Assembly (NCBI GenBank): GCA_028533045.1
Contig: JAQQAP010000008.1
Coordinates: 62,001 to 126,000, forward strand
Length of the DNA stretch: 64,000 bases
From: Spirochaetales bacterium
GTDB taxonomy: Bacteria; Spirochaetota; Spirochaetia; DSM-2461
Direction: 5' to 3'
Below the pieces are notes generated by a model. It had not been told where the DNA came from. It ran no database searches and worked only from the letters and a program-made list of their open reading frames with translations. A program made the translations under genes and the position numbers. Every line of letters starts with the position of its first letter. Positions within the stretch are counted from its first letter, which is position 1. This document shows positions 43,645 to 52,661 of the stretch, in pieces.

Positions 43645-45024
43645 CTAAATGTAGGTGTATCCTACTTTTGATTTACTCTGTTTCTCTTCCATTACAACGT
43701 TGACGATACGGTCCAGAAGCTGGGCCGATCCCTCGTAGCCCAACATTCTAAGCCGGGCCGCACCAAAACGGTCGTGGACGGGAAAACCCATCCGTAACAA
43801 GGGGATTCCCGTCTTTCGGGATATTTTGTAACCCTTGCTGTTCCCGATCATTAAATCGGGCTGCAGTTCTTCAATCAGGCTTTCCGCATCGCCAAAGTCA
43901 AAGTTCTCTTTAATAAGAGGGGGCTCCGTTGATGCTTCGGGCTGGGGAATCCTTTCTATGGTTTTAGGCAGAATCCCAGTGGGGCTTCCGGTAAAACACA
44001 GAACCGGATCCATTCCTATTTCGCTGACCAGCCGGTAAAGGGCTTCCACGGTCGACGTATCTCCGAAAATAACGACTTTTTTACCGTAAAGGTATTTGTG
44101 GGCGTCGCTGTAGGCGTCGATAAGCCGGGATCGGGCTTTGCCGTAGGCCCGGGGAATCTCCTTGCCGGATATTTCCGAAAGAATGGTTAAGAAGCGGTCC
44201 GTTTCGTCTATTCCCACGGGGAGTCCGCAGCGGGAATTGGGTACGCCAAAACGCTTCTGCAGATAATAACCGGGACGCCATTCATCGGGATAGGCCGACC
44301 CCAGTTCCAGGGAGGCTTCGCCCTGGTCCATGGAGATGATTCTTTCCATGGGCGTTCCCCCGGGAGGCATGGCGTGGTAATCGCTCCACATGCCTCCGTC
44401 CAGGGTTTCGCTGTAATCGGGAAGGAGGGTGTAGTTCATATCCAGGTCTTCCATAACATTTTTTATCCAGCGCATATCGGCGGGGGATATCATGGGAGTG
44501 AACAGGTTTATGGCTCCTTCGGCGGACTTATCCGCTTCCTTGTCTCCCAAGAACTCATACTTTCCGGCAAGAGCCTGTACCGCAGCAGATACGGTTCGGA
44601 GAAATCCTTCCTCCTGGGTTCCCTGGTAACTGGGGGTCGAAACGGGAATCAGCGGGCACAAATCGGGATACTTTTTCTTGAGGGTAATTATGATCCGGTC
44701 CACATCATCCCCAATCGTTTCGGACAGGCAGGTCGTGCCAATACCAATTACGCTGGGGTTGTACTGCTGAGCCACATTCAGGATAGCCTTCTCCAGATTC
44801 TGCTCTCCCCCGAAAATAACGGTGGTTTCGTCAAAGCTGGATGAGGCGATATCAATCGGCTCTCTAAAGTGGCTAATCATGTAGCGCCGGATATAAGTGG
44901 CGCATCCCTGAGATCCGTGGAGGACGGACATACAGTTTTCTATTCCCTTAAAAGCCCATGATGCTCCCAGTGGCGTACACTGCCGGCAGGGGTTTGACGC
45001 GTGGGCGTAACTTTTTTCACTCAT
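43645..45024 (-). CDS. nifN: Nitrogenase cofactor scaffold NifN
   Basis: A 459-residue beta-type subunit of the NifEN scaffold on which NifB-co matures to FeMo-co. The N-terminal NPCRQCTPLGASWAFKGIE and HGSQGCATYIRRY regions bind the NifEN [4Fe-4S] cluster, and GTTCLSETIGDD is the conserved beta-type block. Its start lies eight bases inside the end of nifE, so translation is coupled. The distinction from NifK rests on gene order and length. Confidence 0.94.
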   Translation of the reverse strand: MSEKSYAHASNPCRQCTPLGASWAFKGIENCMSVLHGSQGCATYIRRYMISHFREPIDIASSSFDETTVIFGGEQNLEKAILNVAQQYNPSVIGIGTTCLSETIGDDVDRIIITLKKKYPDLCPLIPVSTPSYQGTQEEGFLRTVSAAVQALAGKYEFLGDKEADKSAEGAINLFTPMISPADMRWIKNVMEDLDMNYTLLPDYSETLDGGMWSDYHAMPPGGTPMERIISMDQGEASLELGSAYPDEWRPGYYLQKRFGVPNSRCGLPVGIDETDRFLTILSEISGKEIPRAYGKARSRLIDAYSDAHKYLYGKKVVIFGDTSTVEALYRLVSEIGMDPVLCFTGSPTGILPKTIERIPQPEASTEPPLIKENFDFGDAESLIEELQPDLMIGNSKGYKISRKTGIPLLRMGFPVHDRFGAARLRMLGYEGSAQLLDRIVNVVMEEKQSKSKVGYTYI

Positions 45025-46402
45025 TGTTCTCTCCTTCGAAGCGGAGTTTACCGGCCCGCCGGGGCGAAAATCGCCATACCGGGCTCAGTGCGGAAGCGCT
45101 TACTTCTTTGGCAAAGTTCAGGGTGCCTTCAAAACCGGCCAGGGCTGTTTTTCTTTCGTGATTGTGGTCACAAAATCCTACGCCCAGCTTAAAGGCCATC
45201 GGTCTTTCCTTAACTCCTCCGATAAAGAGGTCAGCGTCTTTTTCTATAACGAATTGGGACATTTCCATAGGATTGGAATCGTCCACGATAACCGTTCCCG
45301 GATCGCACATGCTTTCCAGCAGTTCGTAATCTTTCTTGTTTCCCGTCTGGGAACCGACCATTACTACGTCTACTCCCAAAGTTCTGAGAATCTTGAGAAG
45401 AGAGAAGGTCTTAAAGGCTCCCCCTACATAAATGGCGGCTTTTTTGCCTTCCAGCTTTTCTCTGTACTGGGCCATCTGAGGCTGAATCCGTCCCACCTCT
45501 TCTCTTACGAGTTCCATGGTTCTTTCCATGACTTCCGGATTTTTCTCCTGGAAGAATCCGGCCACGTCATAGAGGGCTTTGGACACATCTTCAATGCCAA
45601 AGTAGGAAACACGGATATAGGGAATCCCGTATTTCTCCTTCATCTCTTCCGCCAGGTAGGTGAGAGAACCGGAGCACTGCACCACGTTAAGGGCTGCCCT
45701 GTGCGATTTCCGGATCTTATCCACCCGTCCGTCCCCGGTAAGGATCGAAACTACCTCTACGCCCATGCGCTTGTAGTAATCTTCAATGACCCATGCCTCT
45801 CCGGCCAGGTTGAATTCACCTAGAATGTTAATGCTGATATCGGACACCGGTGTTTCGTTGTCCGTTCCCACCAGAGTAGCCAGTGCTTTACAGGCTACCT
45901 TGTATCCGTCCTTCTTGGTTCCGTTGAATCCTTCCGACTGTACGGGGATAACGGGAATGCCCAAGTCCTCGGTGGCCTTTCTACACACCGCTTCTACGTC
46001 ATCTCCTATGACGCCTACGATACAGGTGCTGTAGACAAAGACCGCCCTGGGTTTATGAAGGGGGACTAATTCTCTTAAACTGCGGGCGAGCTTTTTCTCT
46101 CCCCCGTGGATTACATCGTGTTCTCTCAGGTCTGTGGAGAAACAAAGGCGGTGAAGCTCCGGGCCGGAACTGACGGAACCGCGGATGTCCCAGGTGTATG
46201 ACGCGCATCCTATGGAGCCGTGTACCAGATGCATCGCATCTGCCACGGGATAAAGTACAACCCGGGAGCCGCAGAAAACACAGGCCCTCTGGCTTACCGC
46301 ACCGGCGGTGGATTTCGCATCGCACTTGAGATTGAATTCGCCTTTGCCTTTCTCGTAAACCTGTTTTTCCCTTTCTTTAAGAAGGGGCATGGCTGTTGTC
46401 AT
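45017..46402 (-). CDS. nifE: Nitrogenase cofactor scaffold NifE
   Basis: A 461-residue alpha-type NifEN subunit. CVFCGSRVVLYPVADAMHL and HGSIGCASYTWD supply cluster ligands; TCIVGVIGDDVEAV is the conserved alpha-type block. AAGGAG six bases before ATG 46402 sets the start. It begins its own transcription unit: a sigma-54 element lies 38 bases upstream and a terminator separates it from the preceding nif11-like gene. Confidence 0.95.
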   Translation of the reverse strand: MTTAMPLLKEREKQVYEKGKGEFNLKCDAKSTAGAVSQRACVFCGSRVVLYPVADAMHLVHGSIGCASYTWDIRGSVSSGPELHRLCFSTDLREHDVIHGGEKKLARSLRELVPLHKPRAVFVYSTCIVGVIGDDVEAVCRKATEDLGIPVIPVQSEGFNGTKKDGYKVACKALATLVGTDNETPVSDISINILGEFNLAGEAWVIEDYYKRMGVEVVSILTGDGRVDKIRKSHRAALNVVQCSGSLTYLAEEMKEKYGIPYIRVSYFGIEDVSKALYDVAGFFQEKNPEVMERTMELVREEVGRIQPQMAQYREKLEGKKAAIYVGGAFKTFSLLKILRTLGVDVVMVGSQTGNKKDYELLESMCDPGTVIVDDSNPMEMSQFVIEKDADLFIGGVKERPMAFKLGVGFCDHNHERKTALAGFEGTLNFAKEVSASALSPVWRFSPRRAGKLRFEGENNE

Positions 46403-46439
46403 CGCTTTCTCCTTGTTTTTGTTCTTGCAGTTATATAAA

Positions 46440-46454
46440 GCAAGGGCCGTGCCA
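46440..46454 (-). promoter_or_regulatory. Sigma-54 promoter of nifE
   Basis: On the minus strand TGGCACGGCCCTTGC matches the -24/-12 consensus TGGCACG-N4-TTGC exactly. It implies NifA-type enhancer control; no nifA is in the window. Confidence 0.9.
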
Positions 46455-46514
46455 AAAAGGAAAAATAGGTAAAAGCTTGCTGTAAAAGGACATAGTAATT
46501 AAAATAAATTAGGC

Positions 46515-46558
46515 TTGACTAACCAAATCCGACCTGTTTGTAGGAAAATCAGACTTGT
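46515..46558 (-). promoter_or_regulatory. Candidate activator sites upstream of the nifE promoter
   Basis: The 322-base gap between nifE and the nif11-like gene holds the promoter and a terminator, plus two related 12-mers, AATCCGACCTGT (46526-46537) and AATCAGACTTGT (46547-46558), 21 bases apart. TTGACTAACC (46515-46524) also lies 61 bases upstream of the -24 box. A near-match, TTGACTACCC, lies 63 bases upstream of the nifH -24 box. No classical TGT-N10-ACA NifA site was found. Confidence 0.4.
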
Positions 46559-46621
46559 ACTAAAAAGAATAAAGCTTGAATAGGGTTGGGGAACGCCTGG
46601 GGGTGATACGTTTTGATACAT

Positions 46622-46651
46622 AAAAAAAAGGGGCGACCCTAAGGCCGCCCC
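46622..46651 (-). terminator. Terminator ending the nifH operon
   Basis: A GGGGCG/CGCCCC stem followed on the minus strand by a run of eight T. It lies about 75 bases after the nif11-like gene. Confidence 0.88.
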
Positions 46652-46724
46652 AGCATAACAAAAACGTAGAAAACTCTACAAAACGAGCTCAAATTTATCT
46701 TCCGGGTTTTTTTAATTTACTTCA

Positions 46725-47039
46725 TCAACCGCAGCTACTGCAGGATGAACACTTGCTTGGGGAGCAAGATGAACCGTCTTCCGGTTCAAATTCAACTTCA
46801 TTTAGAAGCATATGCCACCACATTTGAAGCTCTTCGAGCATTTTGGCATAGTCTTCGGAGAAAGTTTCTTTTTTCAAATAAATGATAGATTCATCAAAAT
46901 CTATCTTCTTGAAGTTATATCCCTTCTCACTGATGGCAGCCATGATCTCTTCAAAGGTGTCATATTTATATAAAGAAGTTCTTATTGTTTTATCTTTGAT
47001 TATCTCTTTTATGAAATTTATTGCATCTTGCTGTGCCAT
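46725..47039 (-). CDS. Nif11-like protein with Cys-rich tail
   Basis: A 104-residue protein. The N-terminal ~70 residues carry the Nif11 pattern (AINFIKEIIKD, then AAISEKGYNFKKIDFD). A middle segment (LQMWWHMLLNE) is hydrophobic. The last 17 residues are Cys/Ser-rich (SPSKCSSCSSCG) and could bind a metal or be modified. It lies 89 bases after nifK, beyond a small hairpin, and before the operon terminator. Nif11 domains also serve as leaders of modified peptides, but no modification enzyme or export gene is present, so a nitrogenase-related role is more likely. Function is unknown. Confidence 0.72.
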   Translation of the reverse strand: MAQQDAINFIKEIIKDKTIRTSLYKYDTFEEIMAAISEKGYNFKKIDFDESIIYLKKETFSEDYAKMLEELQMWWHMLLNEVEFEPEDGSSCSPSKCSSCSSCG

Positions 47040-47093
47040 ATTTATCTCCTGTTAATGATTGCTTAGACGACATATGGACAACAACATCTTTGC

Positions 47094-47110
47094 CCCGGAT
47101 AAAATCCGGG
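47094..47110 (-). other. Hairpin between nifK and the nif11-like gene
   Basis: A 7-bp perfect stem CCCGGAT / ATCCGGG with a 3-base loop and no T-run. It may stabilise the nifHDK transcript 3' end or reduce expression of the next gene. Confidence 0.55.
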
Positions 47111-47128
47111 ACAAAGCTATCCATAGAA

Positions 47129-48511
47129 CTACAGTACCAGTTCGAAGAATTCTTCGTCGGCGTCACGGTCCTTACGGTCCATAAGTACACCAAGAATCTT
47201 TTCTACCAGTCTCATTCCTCCCGCATAACCTACGGTGGGGAACTGGCTGTGGCCAACTCGGTCGTAGATGGGGAATCCGTGTCTTACGAAGGGGATATCC
47301 TCATCACGGGCAATGTACTTACCGTAGGAGTTTCCGATCAGAAGGTCTACGCCCTGTTCCTTGATCCACTGGTGCATCAGGAACATATCGGCTCTTTCTC
47401 CGTTAAGGTACTTACACTCGGGAACAGCGTCACCCACGAGTTCTTCCATCTTCTTCATCCAGAGCTTACCGGGGGTACCGGAAACAACATAGACAGGTTT
47501 CATGTCCATATCTACCAGGAATTCGGTCAGAGCGAGAAGCTGATCGGGATCGCCCCAAAGAGCTACTCTTTTACCGGCCAAGTACTGCTGCATATCGCAG
47601 ATCATATCTACGAGTCGTCCTCGTTCATCGGTGATGGACTGGGGAACGGGGCAGCTGGTTTCCTTGCTTACAGCAGACAGGAAACGGTCGGTTGCCTTAA
47701 TACCGATAGGAAGAGACATCTCTTCGAAGGGTACGCGGCACTTCTTCCAAAGAGCCTCACCGGCAGCCTTAGAAGCCCAGGTTCCGAGGGAGAACGTTTT
47801 ACAGCTCTTACCGGAATCTCTCAGTTCATTCAGGGTAACACCACCCTTGGGGTAGAACTGGTGGTGGCCAGTCATGGGGGCATCCAGAACATCGGAGGTA
47901 TCGGGGAACATGATGTTGGTCACTTTCATGGCCTTCATCAGTCTCTTGATTTCTCTCATGTCGCCCGGTTCAACCCAACCGGGTACAATGTTTACGGTGC
48001 TGTTCTTAACTTCCGCATCTTCAGCCATCTGATCTGCCATGGCAGCACACATGTTGGAGAAACCGGTTACGTGGCTTCCTACATAACTGGGAGTTGCACA
48101 GTGAAGAACAAGTTTACCTTCGGGTATTTTACCTTCGTCTAAAGCTTTCTTGGCAATCTGCTTAACATCGTCACCAATTGTCTCGGAAAGACAGGTGGTA
48201 TGAACCGCGATTACATCGGGGTTGTAAACGGTGAAAATATTGTTGAAGGCCTGAAGCAAGTTTGCCTGGCCTCCGAAAACACTGGAACCTTCCGTAAAGG
48301 AACTGGTTGCAGCCATTACCGGTTCTTTATAGTGCCGGGTAAGGGCGGAACGGTGGTAAGCACAACAACCCTGTGAACCGTGGCTGTGGGGCATACATCC
48401 GTGAATACCCAGGGCCGCATACATTGCACCAACGGGCTGGCAAGTTTTTGCCGGGTTAATGGTCAGTGCTTTTCTGTCTGCCACTTCGGCAGTGGTATGT
48501 CTAAGTAACAT
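47129..48511 (-). CDS. nifK: Nitrogenase MoFe protein beta chain
   Basis: A 460-residue beta subunit of the MoFe protein. P-cluster cysteine regions are visible near the N terminus (NPAKTCQPVGAMYAALGI, HGSQGCCAYHRSAL) and in the HTTCLSETIGDDV block. It is shorter than the ~520-residue Azotobacter protein because it lacks an N-terminal extension, as in clostridial and archaeal-type enzymes. Its ATG overlaps the nifD stop (TAATG), keeping alpha and beta chains in step. Confidence 0.97.
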   Translation of the reverse strand: MLLRHTTAEVADRKALTINPAKTCQPVGAMYAALGIHGCMPHSHGSQGCCAYHRSALTRHYKEPVMAATSSFTEGSSVFGGQANLLQAFNNIFTVYNPDVIAVHTTCLSETIGDDVKQIAKKALDEGKIPEGKLVLHCATPSYVGSHVTGFSNMCAAMADQMAEDAEVKNSTVNIVPGWVEPGDMREIKRLMKAMKVTNIMFPDTSDVLDAPMTGHHQFYPKGGVTLNELRDSGKSCKTFSLGTWASKAAGEALWKKCRVPFEEMSLPIGIKATDRFLSAVSKETSCPVPQSITDERGRLVDMICDMQQYLAGKRVALWGDPDQLLALTEFLVDMDMKPVYVVSGTPGKLWMKKMEELVGDAVPECKYLNGERADMFLMHQWIKEQGVDLLIGNSYGKYIARDEDIPFVRHGFPIYDRVGHSQFPTVGYAGGMRLVEKILGVLMDRKDRDADEEFFELVL

Positions 48512-50166
48512 TATGCACTCTCCTTTTCATCAGCAGCTTTAGTTGTGTTTTCAACAACAGAAGCGCTCAGGATCTTTTCTTTTTCCCAGGGAGCTCCAAT
48601 GAGATCCCAGACTTTTGTGTTGGTTATCTGGGCGATATCATTATAGAAGTTAATCGCTCCGGCAAAACCAGCATAGGGGCCCTTGTAGTCATAGCTGTGA
48701 AGCTGTTTCATGGGTACTCCCATTTTCTGTACACAGTACTTTTCTTTAACTCCCGCACAGAAAACATCGGGCTTGAATTCTTTTACAAGAACTTCCATTT
48801 CCCAGTGGCTCAAGTCATCAATAGAGAGAGAACCTGAATCCATGTCTCTCATCATACCTTCGTAGTCGCTAAAGTCGTAACCCTGTTTTTCCAGTGCTTC
48901 TTTACGTTCCTGAAGGTTGATTTTGAATTCTTTATCATCCTTGGTAACGGTAAGCTCTTCGATATTACGGCTGTCCGCGTCAATCTTGATATCGCCAAGG
49001 AACTCTCTTCCTTCATAGTCATCACGGTGACCGAACTCGTATCCGGCAGCCATAGTAGACATTCCCAGTTCACCAAAAAGTTCCTGGTAGTGGTGAGCAC
49101 GGGAACCACCTACGAACATCATGGCCATTTTTCCTGTGGTCTTGGGAAGAATATCTTTCTTAGCCGCTTCAACCTTAGCCATTTCTTCGGCGATAACTTC
49201 TTCGACTTTCTTCTTTAAGTCAGCATCATCAAAGAACTCGGCAATCTTTCTCAGTGACTTGGCAGAAGCTTCGGCACCGATAAAGTTAACCTTGAACCAG
49301 GGGATACCCCACTTGGTTTCCATCATTTCCGCTACATAGTTAATGGAACGGTGACACATAACCGTGTTCAGGTCAGCCATGTGGCTGTGGGCAAATGCTC
49401 TATAGGAAGAGTTACCGGACATGGTGGAAATAATCTGGATTCCACATCTTTCCATAAGGTCGTTAATAACGAACTCATCACCACCGATATTGTACTCACC
49501 AAGAAGGTTGATTTTAAACTTACCTTCGGGAGCATCGTCGGCTGTACCAATAACGTGCTTAAACAGCTGGTTGTTAGCAATATGGTGACCGGCAGACTGG
49601 GTTACACCTTTGTATCCTTCACAGCTGAAGGCAAAAACGTTACAGTCGCCAAATTTTTCGGTTGCCGCTTTGGAAACCTGGTGTACATCGTCACCGATCA
49701 GACCTACGGGACAGGTGGAGAAAACACCAATCGCCTTGGGGTGAAAAAGGTTGTAAGCTTCTTCAAGAGCTTCCATAAGCTTTTTCTCACCACCGAATAC
49801 GATGTTGGAATCCTGCATGTCCGTACTAAAACAGTAGGTCATGAAGTTTTCCTGATTTTCAGGAGCCTGACCTTCTGTGGAAGTCTGGTTACGTCTGGTT
49901 AACCAGGAGTAAAAACCACATCCGATGGGACCGTGTGTCAAGTTGATAATATCTCTTGTCGGTCCCAGTACTACACCCTTACAACCGGCGTAGCAACATC
50001 CTCGCTGAGTGATGATACCGGGAATGGTTCGAACGTTAGCCTGGGTTACCTGGTGCTCCCCATGTTCGATCTTTACGATAGCCTTTTTTCTCTTTCGGGC
50101 TACTTTTGCCGGGTATTTATCCAGCATTTTGTTGATAACTTCATCAGTTTTCTTTATATCAGCCAT
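48511..50166 (-). CDS. nifD: Nitrogenase MoFe protein alpha chain
   Basis: A 551-residue alpha subunit carrying FeMo-co. The cofactor-binding cysteine lies in MCHRSINYV and the cofactor histidine in LHSYDYKGPY. P-cluster cysteines are in QRGCCYAGCKGV, GPIGCGFYSW and STCPVGLIGDDV. The protein is longer than Azotobacter NifD because of an insertion of roughly 50 residues (around 385-435), like that of Clostridium pasteurianum. Together with nifI1-nifI2 upstream it places the enzyme with the anaerobe-type Mo nitrogenases. It starts nine bases after nifI2. Confidence 0.97.
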   Translation of the reverse strand: MADIKKTDEVINKMLDKYPAKVARKRKKAIVKIEHGEHQVTQANVRTIPGIITQRGCCYAGCKGVVLGPTRDIINLTHGPIGCGFYSWLTRRNQTSTEGQAPENQENFMTYCFSTDMQDSNIVFGGEKKLMEALEEAYNLFHPKAIGVFSTCPVGLIGDDVHQVSKAATEKFGDCNVFAFSCEGYKGVTQSAGHHIANNQLFKHVIGTADDAPEGKFKINLLGEYNIGGDEFVINDLMERCGIQIISTMSGNSSYRAFAHSHMADLNTVMCHRSINYVAEMMETKWGIPWFKVNFIGAEASAKSLRKIAEFFDDADLKKKVEEVIAEEMAKVEAAKKDILPKTTGKMAMMFVGGSRAHHYQELFGELGMSTMAAGYEFGHRDDYEGREFLGDIKIDADSRNIEELTVTKDDKEFKINLQERKEALEKQGYDFSDYEGMMRDMDSGSLSIDDLSHWEMEVLVKEFKPDVFCAGVKEKYCVQKMGVPMKQLHSYDYKGPYAGFAGAINFYNDIAQITNTKVWDLIGAPWEKEKILSASVVENTTKAADEKESA

Positions 50167-50175
50167 ATTCTTTTC

Positions 50176-50553
50176 CTACTGAAGTATGTCGTCGCCGCTT
50201 TCGCCGGTTCGAACCCGGTATGATTCAGCCATGGGAAGAACGAATACCTTTCCGTCTCCCGCTTTCCCGGACTGATTTACCTTTACAATCGTATCCACTG
50301 CCTCTTTTACCTGATCGTCGGAGACAGTCATAAGGATCATCCTCTTGTTACGCAGCTGGGGAGCCTGTCCCAACATAGCTGCGGCATATTCATTTCCTTC
50401 GTCTGCTGCTTTCAGAAGTCCGTGATCTACGATACCCTTTCCACGTCCGAGAACGTGTCCGGTGGCAGTCATGGACGTGAAACCAGCATCGGCAAGCGCT
50501 ATTTTGGTTTCGTTCATCCGGTTCATCCGGATGATTGCCATTACTTCTTTCAT
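50176..50553 (-). CDS. nifI2: PII-like nitrogenase regulator NifI2
   Basis: A 125-residue PII-family protein. MKEVMAIIRMNRMNETKIAL at the start and GKVFVLPMAESYRVRTGE at the end are the family strands, with the T-loop region between (GLLKAADEGNEYA onward). In methanogens NifI1 and NifI2 form a complex that binds the MoFe protein and switches nitrogenase off when 2-oxoglutarate is low and ammonium is available. Its ATG overlaps the nifI1 stop by four bases. Confidence 0.94.
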   Translation of the reverse strand: MKEVMAIIRMNRMNETKIALADAGFTSMTATGHVLGRGKGIVDHGLLKAADEGNEYAAAMLGQAPQLRNKRMILMTVSDDQVKEAVDTIVKVNQSGKAGDGKVFVLPMAESYRVRTGESGDDILQ

Positions 50554-50876
50554 AGACCAGCTTCTCCTGTTCTAACGGTATAAGCTTCTTCTACAGAGCT
50601 TACAAAGATCTTTCCATCTCCGTAGCTACCTTCGTCGGCAGACTTGGCAGCACCCATGATAATCTTAAGTACCATATCTTTGTCAGCCTTGGGTACAACG
50701 TTGATAAGCATTTCTTTGGGGAGTTCATCATAAACGACTTCACCCACTTTGATACCTTTCTGCTGTCCACGGCCTACTACGCTTACTTTGGTTACAGCCG
50801 GAAATCCCGCCTCAAGAAGGGCGTCCATTACTTCTTCTACTTTTTCCGGTCTCACAACGGATTTAATCATTACCAT
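50550..50876 (-). CDS. nifI1: PII-like nitrogenase regulator NifI1
   Basis: A 108-residue PII-family protein with IKSVVRPEKVEEVMDALL at the N terminus, GRGQQKGIKVGEV before the T-loop, and GDGKIFVSSVEEAYTVRTGE at the end. It lies between nifH and nifI2, the standard position in anaerobe-type nif operons. It is the partner of NifI2 in post-translational switch-off of nitrogenase. Confidence 0.94.
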   Translation of the reverse strand: MVMIKSVVRPEKVEEVMDALLEAGFPAVTKVSVVGRGQQKGIKVGEVVYDELPKEMLINVVPKADKDMVLKIIMGAAKSADEGSYGDGKIFVSSVEEAYTVRTGEAGL

Positions 50877-50910
50877 AATTGTTCTCCTCTATTACTATTA
50901 GTGTATCTGC

Positions 50911-51747
<837 letters not shown>

Positions 51748-51799
51748 CTACGGCAATTTGGGTCATTGACCCTGGTTTTGGTTTGTTGCTGACTATATT

Positions 51800-51814
51800 G
51801 CAGTATGTGTGCCA
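51800..51814 (-). promoter_or_regulatory. Sigma-54 promoter of the nifH operon
   Basis: On the minus strand TGGCACACATACTGC fits the -24/-12 pattern with GG-N10-GC spacing. The rest of the 301-base gap up to the next gene is AT-rich, with TTGACTACCC at about 51877-51886, and ends in the terminator of the phosphatase gene. Confidence 0.85.
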
Positions 51815-51994
51815 AAAAAGACTACAGAAAAAGTAGAGATACACTTAAATATTTGCTGTGAAAATAAATAAAAATATTGACTACCCTGTGAGTTAATAAT
51901 TGGCCGGGATCATCCAAAGGGTCGTTTCTTTACATAAAGGTAAAAAATACTATTAAGTTCCTCTTTGGTAACAAATTTACAGGGCAAAAAAAAG

Positions 51995-52020
51995 ACCCTG
52001 CAGCTTGGTCTCTGCAGGGT
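51995..52020 (-). terminator. Terminator after the phosphatase gene
   Basis: A 9-bp perfect stem ACCCTGCAG / CTGCAGGGT followed in the minus direction by a T-rich run. It isolates the phosphatase transcript from nifH. Confidence 0.88.
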
Positions 52021-52036
52021 TTAGATTCATTGTATA

Positions 52037-52552
52037 CTATTCGGCGTTCCAGTTCTTAACCAGATTCCGCTGCCATTCCGATTCGGGCCAGCCACCGGGG
52101 TACTTGCCCCGCAGCACATTGCCGCTTATAAGGGCGGCTTCCGTTTCCTCCCAGGTATAACCCAAGAGGCGAAGAATTCCCCCGATGACTGTGCCGGTTC
52201 GCCCCGTGCCTCCCCGGCAGTGGGCGACTACCGATTCCCCTTTGGCCAGAGCATCGGCTCCTTTGGCGGCCAGTTCTTCGATAATACGGGCTTCCTTTTC
52301 CAAGGCTTCGTCGGATACGTCAAAGTGATCCAGGAGTTGTTTCTCCGCCAGTAGGGAAACCCCTTTCTCGGGGGTATAGGGGGCTTCGTTGTCGGTGAGA
52401 CAAAGAATGCTGTTTAAATCCTTCCGGGCCATAACGTCCCAGAGTTCTCGGTCCGTTCCGGGCTTGGGCATACCGGCCAGGATGGCGCCGTTAAGTGAGA
52501 ATCCGTAGATTCCGTGTTTTTCAGAAATGTAAAAGGCTTCTAGTTGGTCCAT
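52037..52552 (-). CDS. Dual-specificity/tyrosine phosphatase-like protein
   Basis: About 171 residues with the CX5R active-site loop HCRGGTGRTG (Cys nucleophile and Arg present) and an upstream general-acid region near CLTDNEAPY. The C-terminal helix GKYPGGWPESEWQ closes the fold. The frame is open for 33 more codons, but homology-like sequence begins at MDQLEAFYI. ATG 52552 is chosen with moderate certainty because no start has a clean ribosome-binding site. The substrate is unknown. It is not obviously linked to nitrogen fixation. Confidence 0.78.
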   Translation of the reverse strand: MDQLEAFYISEKHGIYGFSLNGAILAGMPKPGTDRELWDVMARKDLNSILCLTDNEAPYTPEKGVSLLAEKQLLDHFDVSDEALEKEARIIEELAAKGADALAKGESVVAHCRGGTGRTGTVIGGILRLLGYTWEETEAALISGNVLRGKYPGGWPESEWQRNLVKNWNAE

Positions 52553-52661
52553 GAGTTGAGTATAGGATAGAGTTATGTGGTTTTCAATATAATACCCCAC
52601 CATCATATAGATAAGTGGGGTTTTGATTCGTAAGAATACTCTTGAGAGCATCCTCTATTAA

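Noticed and set aside
43622-43650. A CATTTAGATAACCGCATTA stretch before nifB resembling the Rrf2 sites
   Set aside because: It lies in the 23-base nifN-nifB junction, lacks the inverted repeat, and there is no independent promoter there.
47021-48142. A 373-codon open frame opposite nifK, and a similar one opposite nifB (42143-43597)
   Set aside because: Both are antisense to unmistakable nif genes and show no protein-like features of their own.
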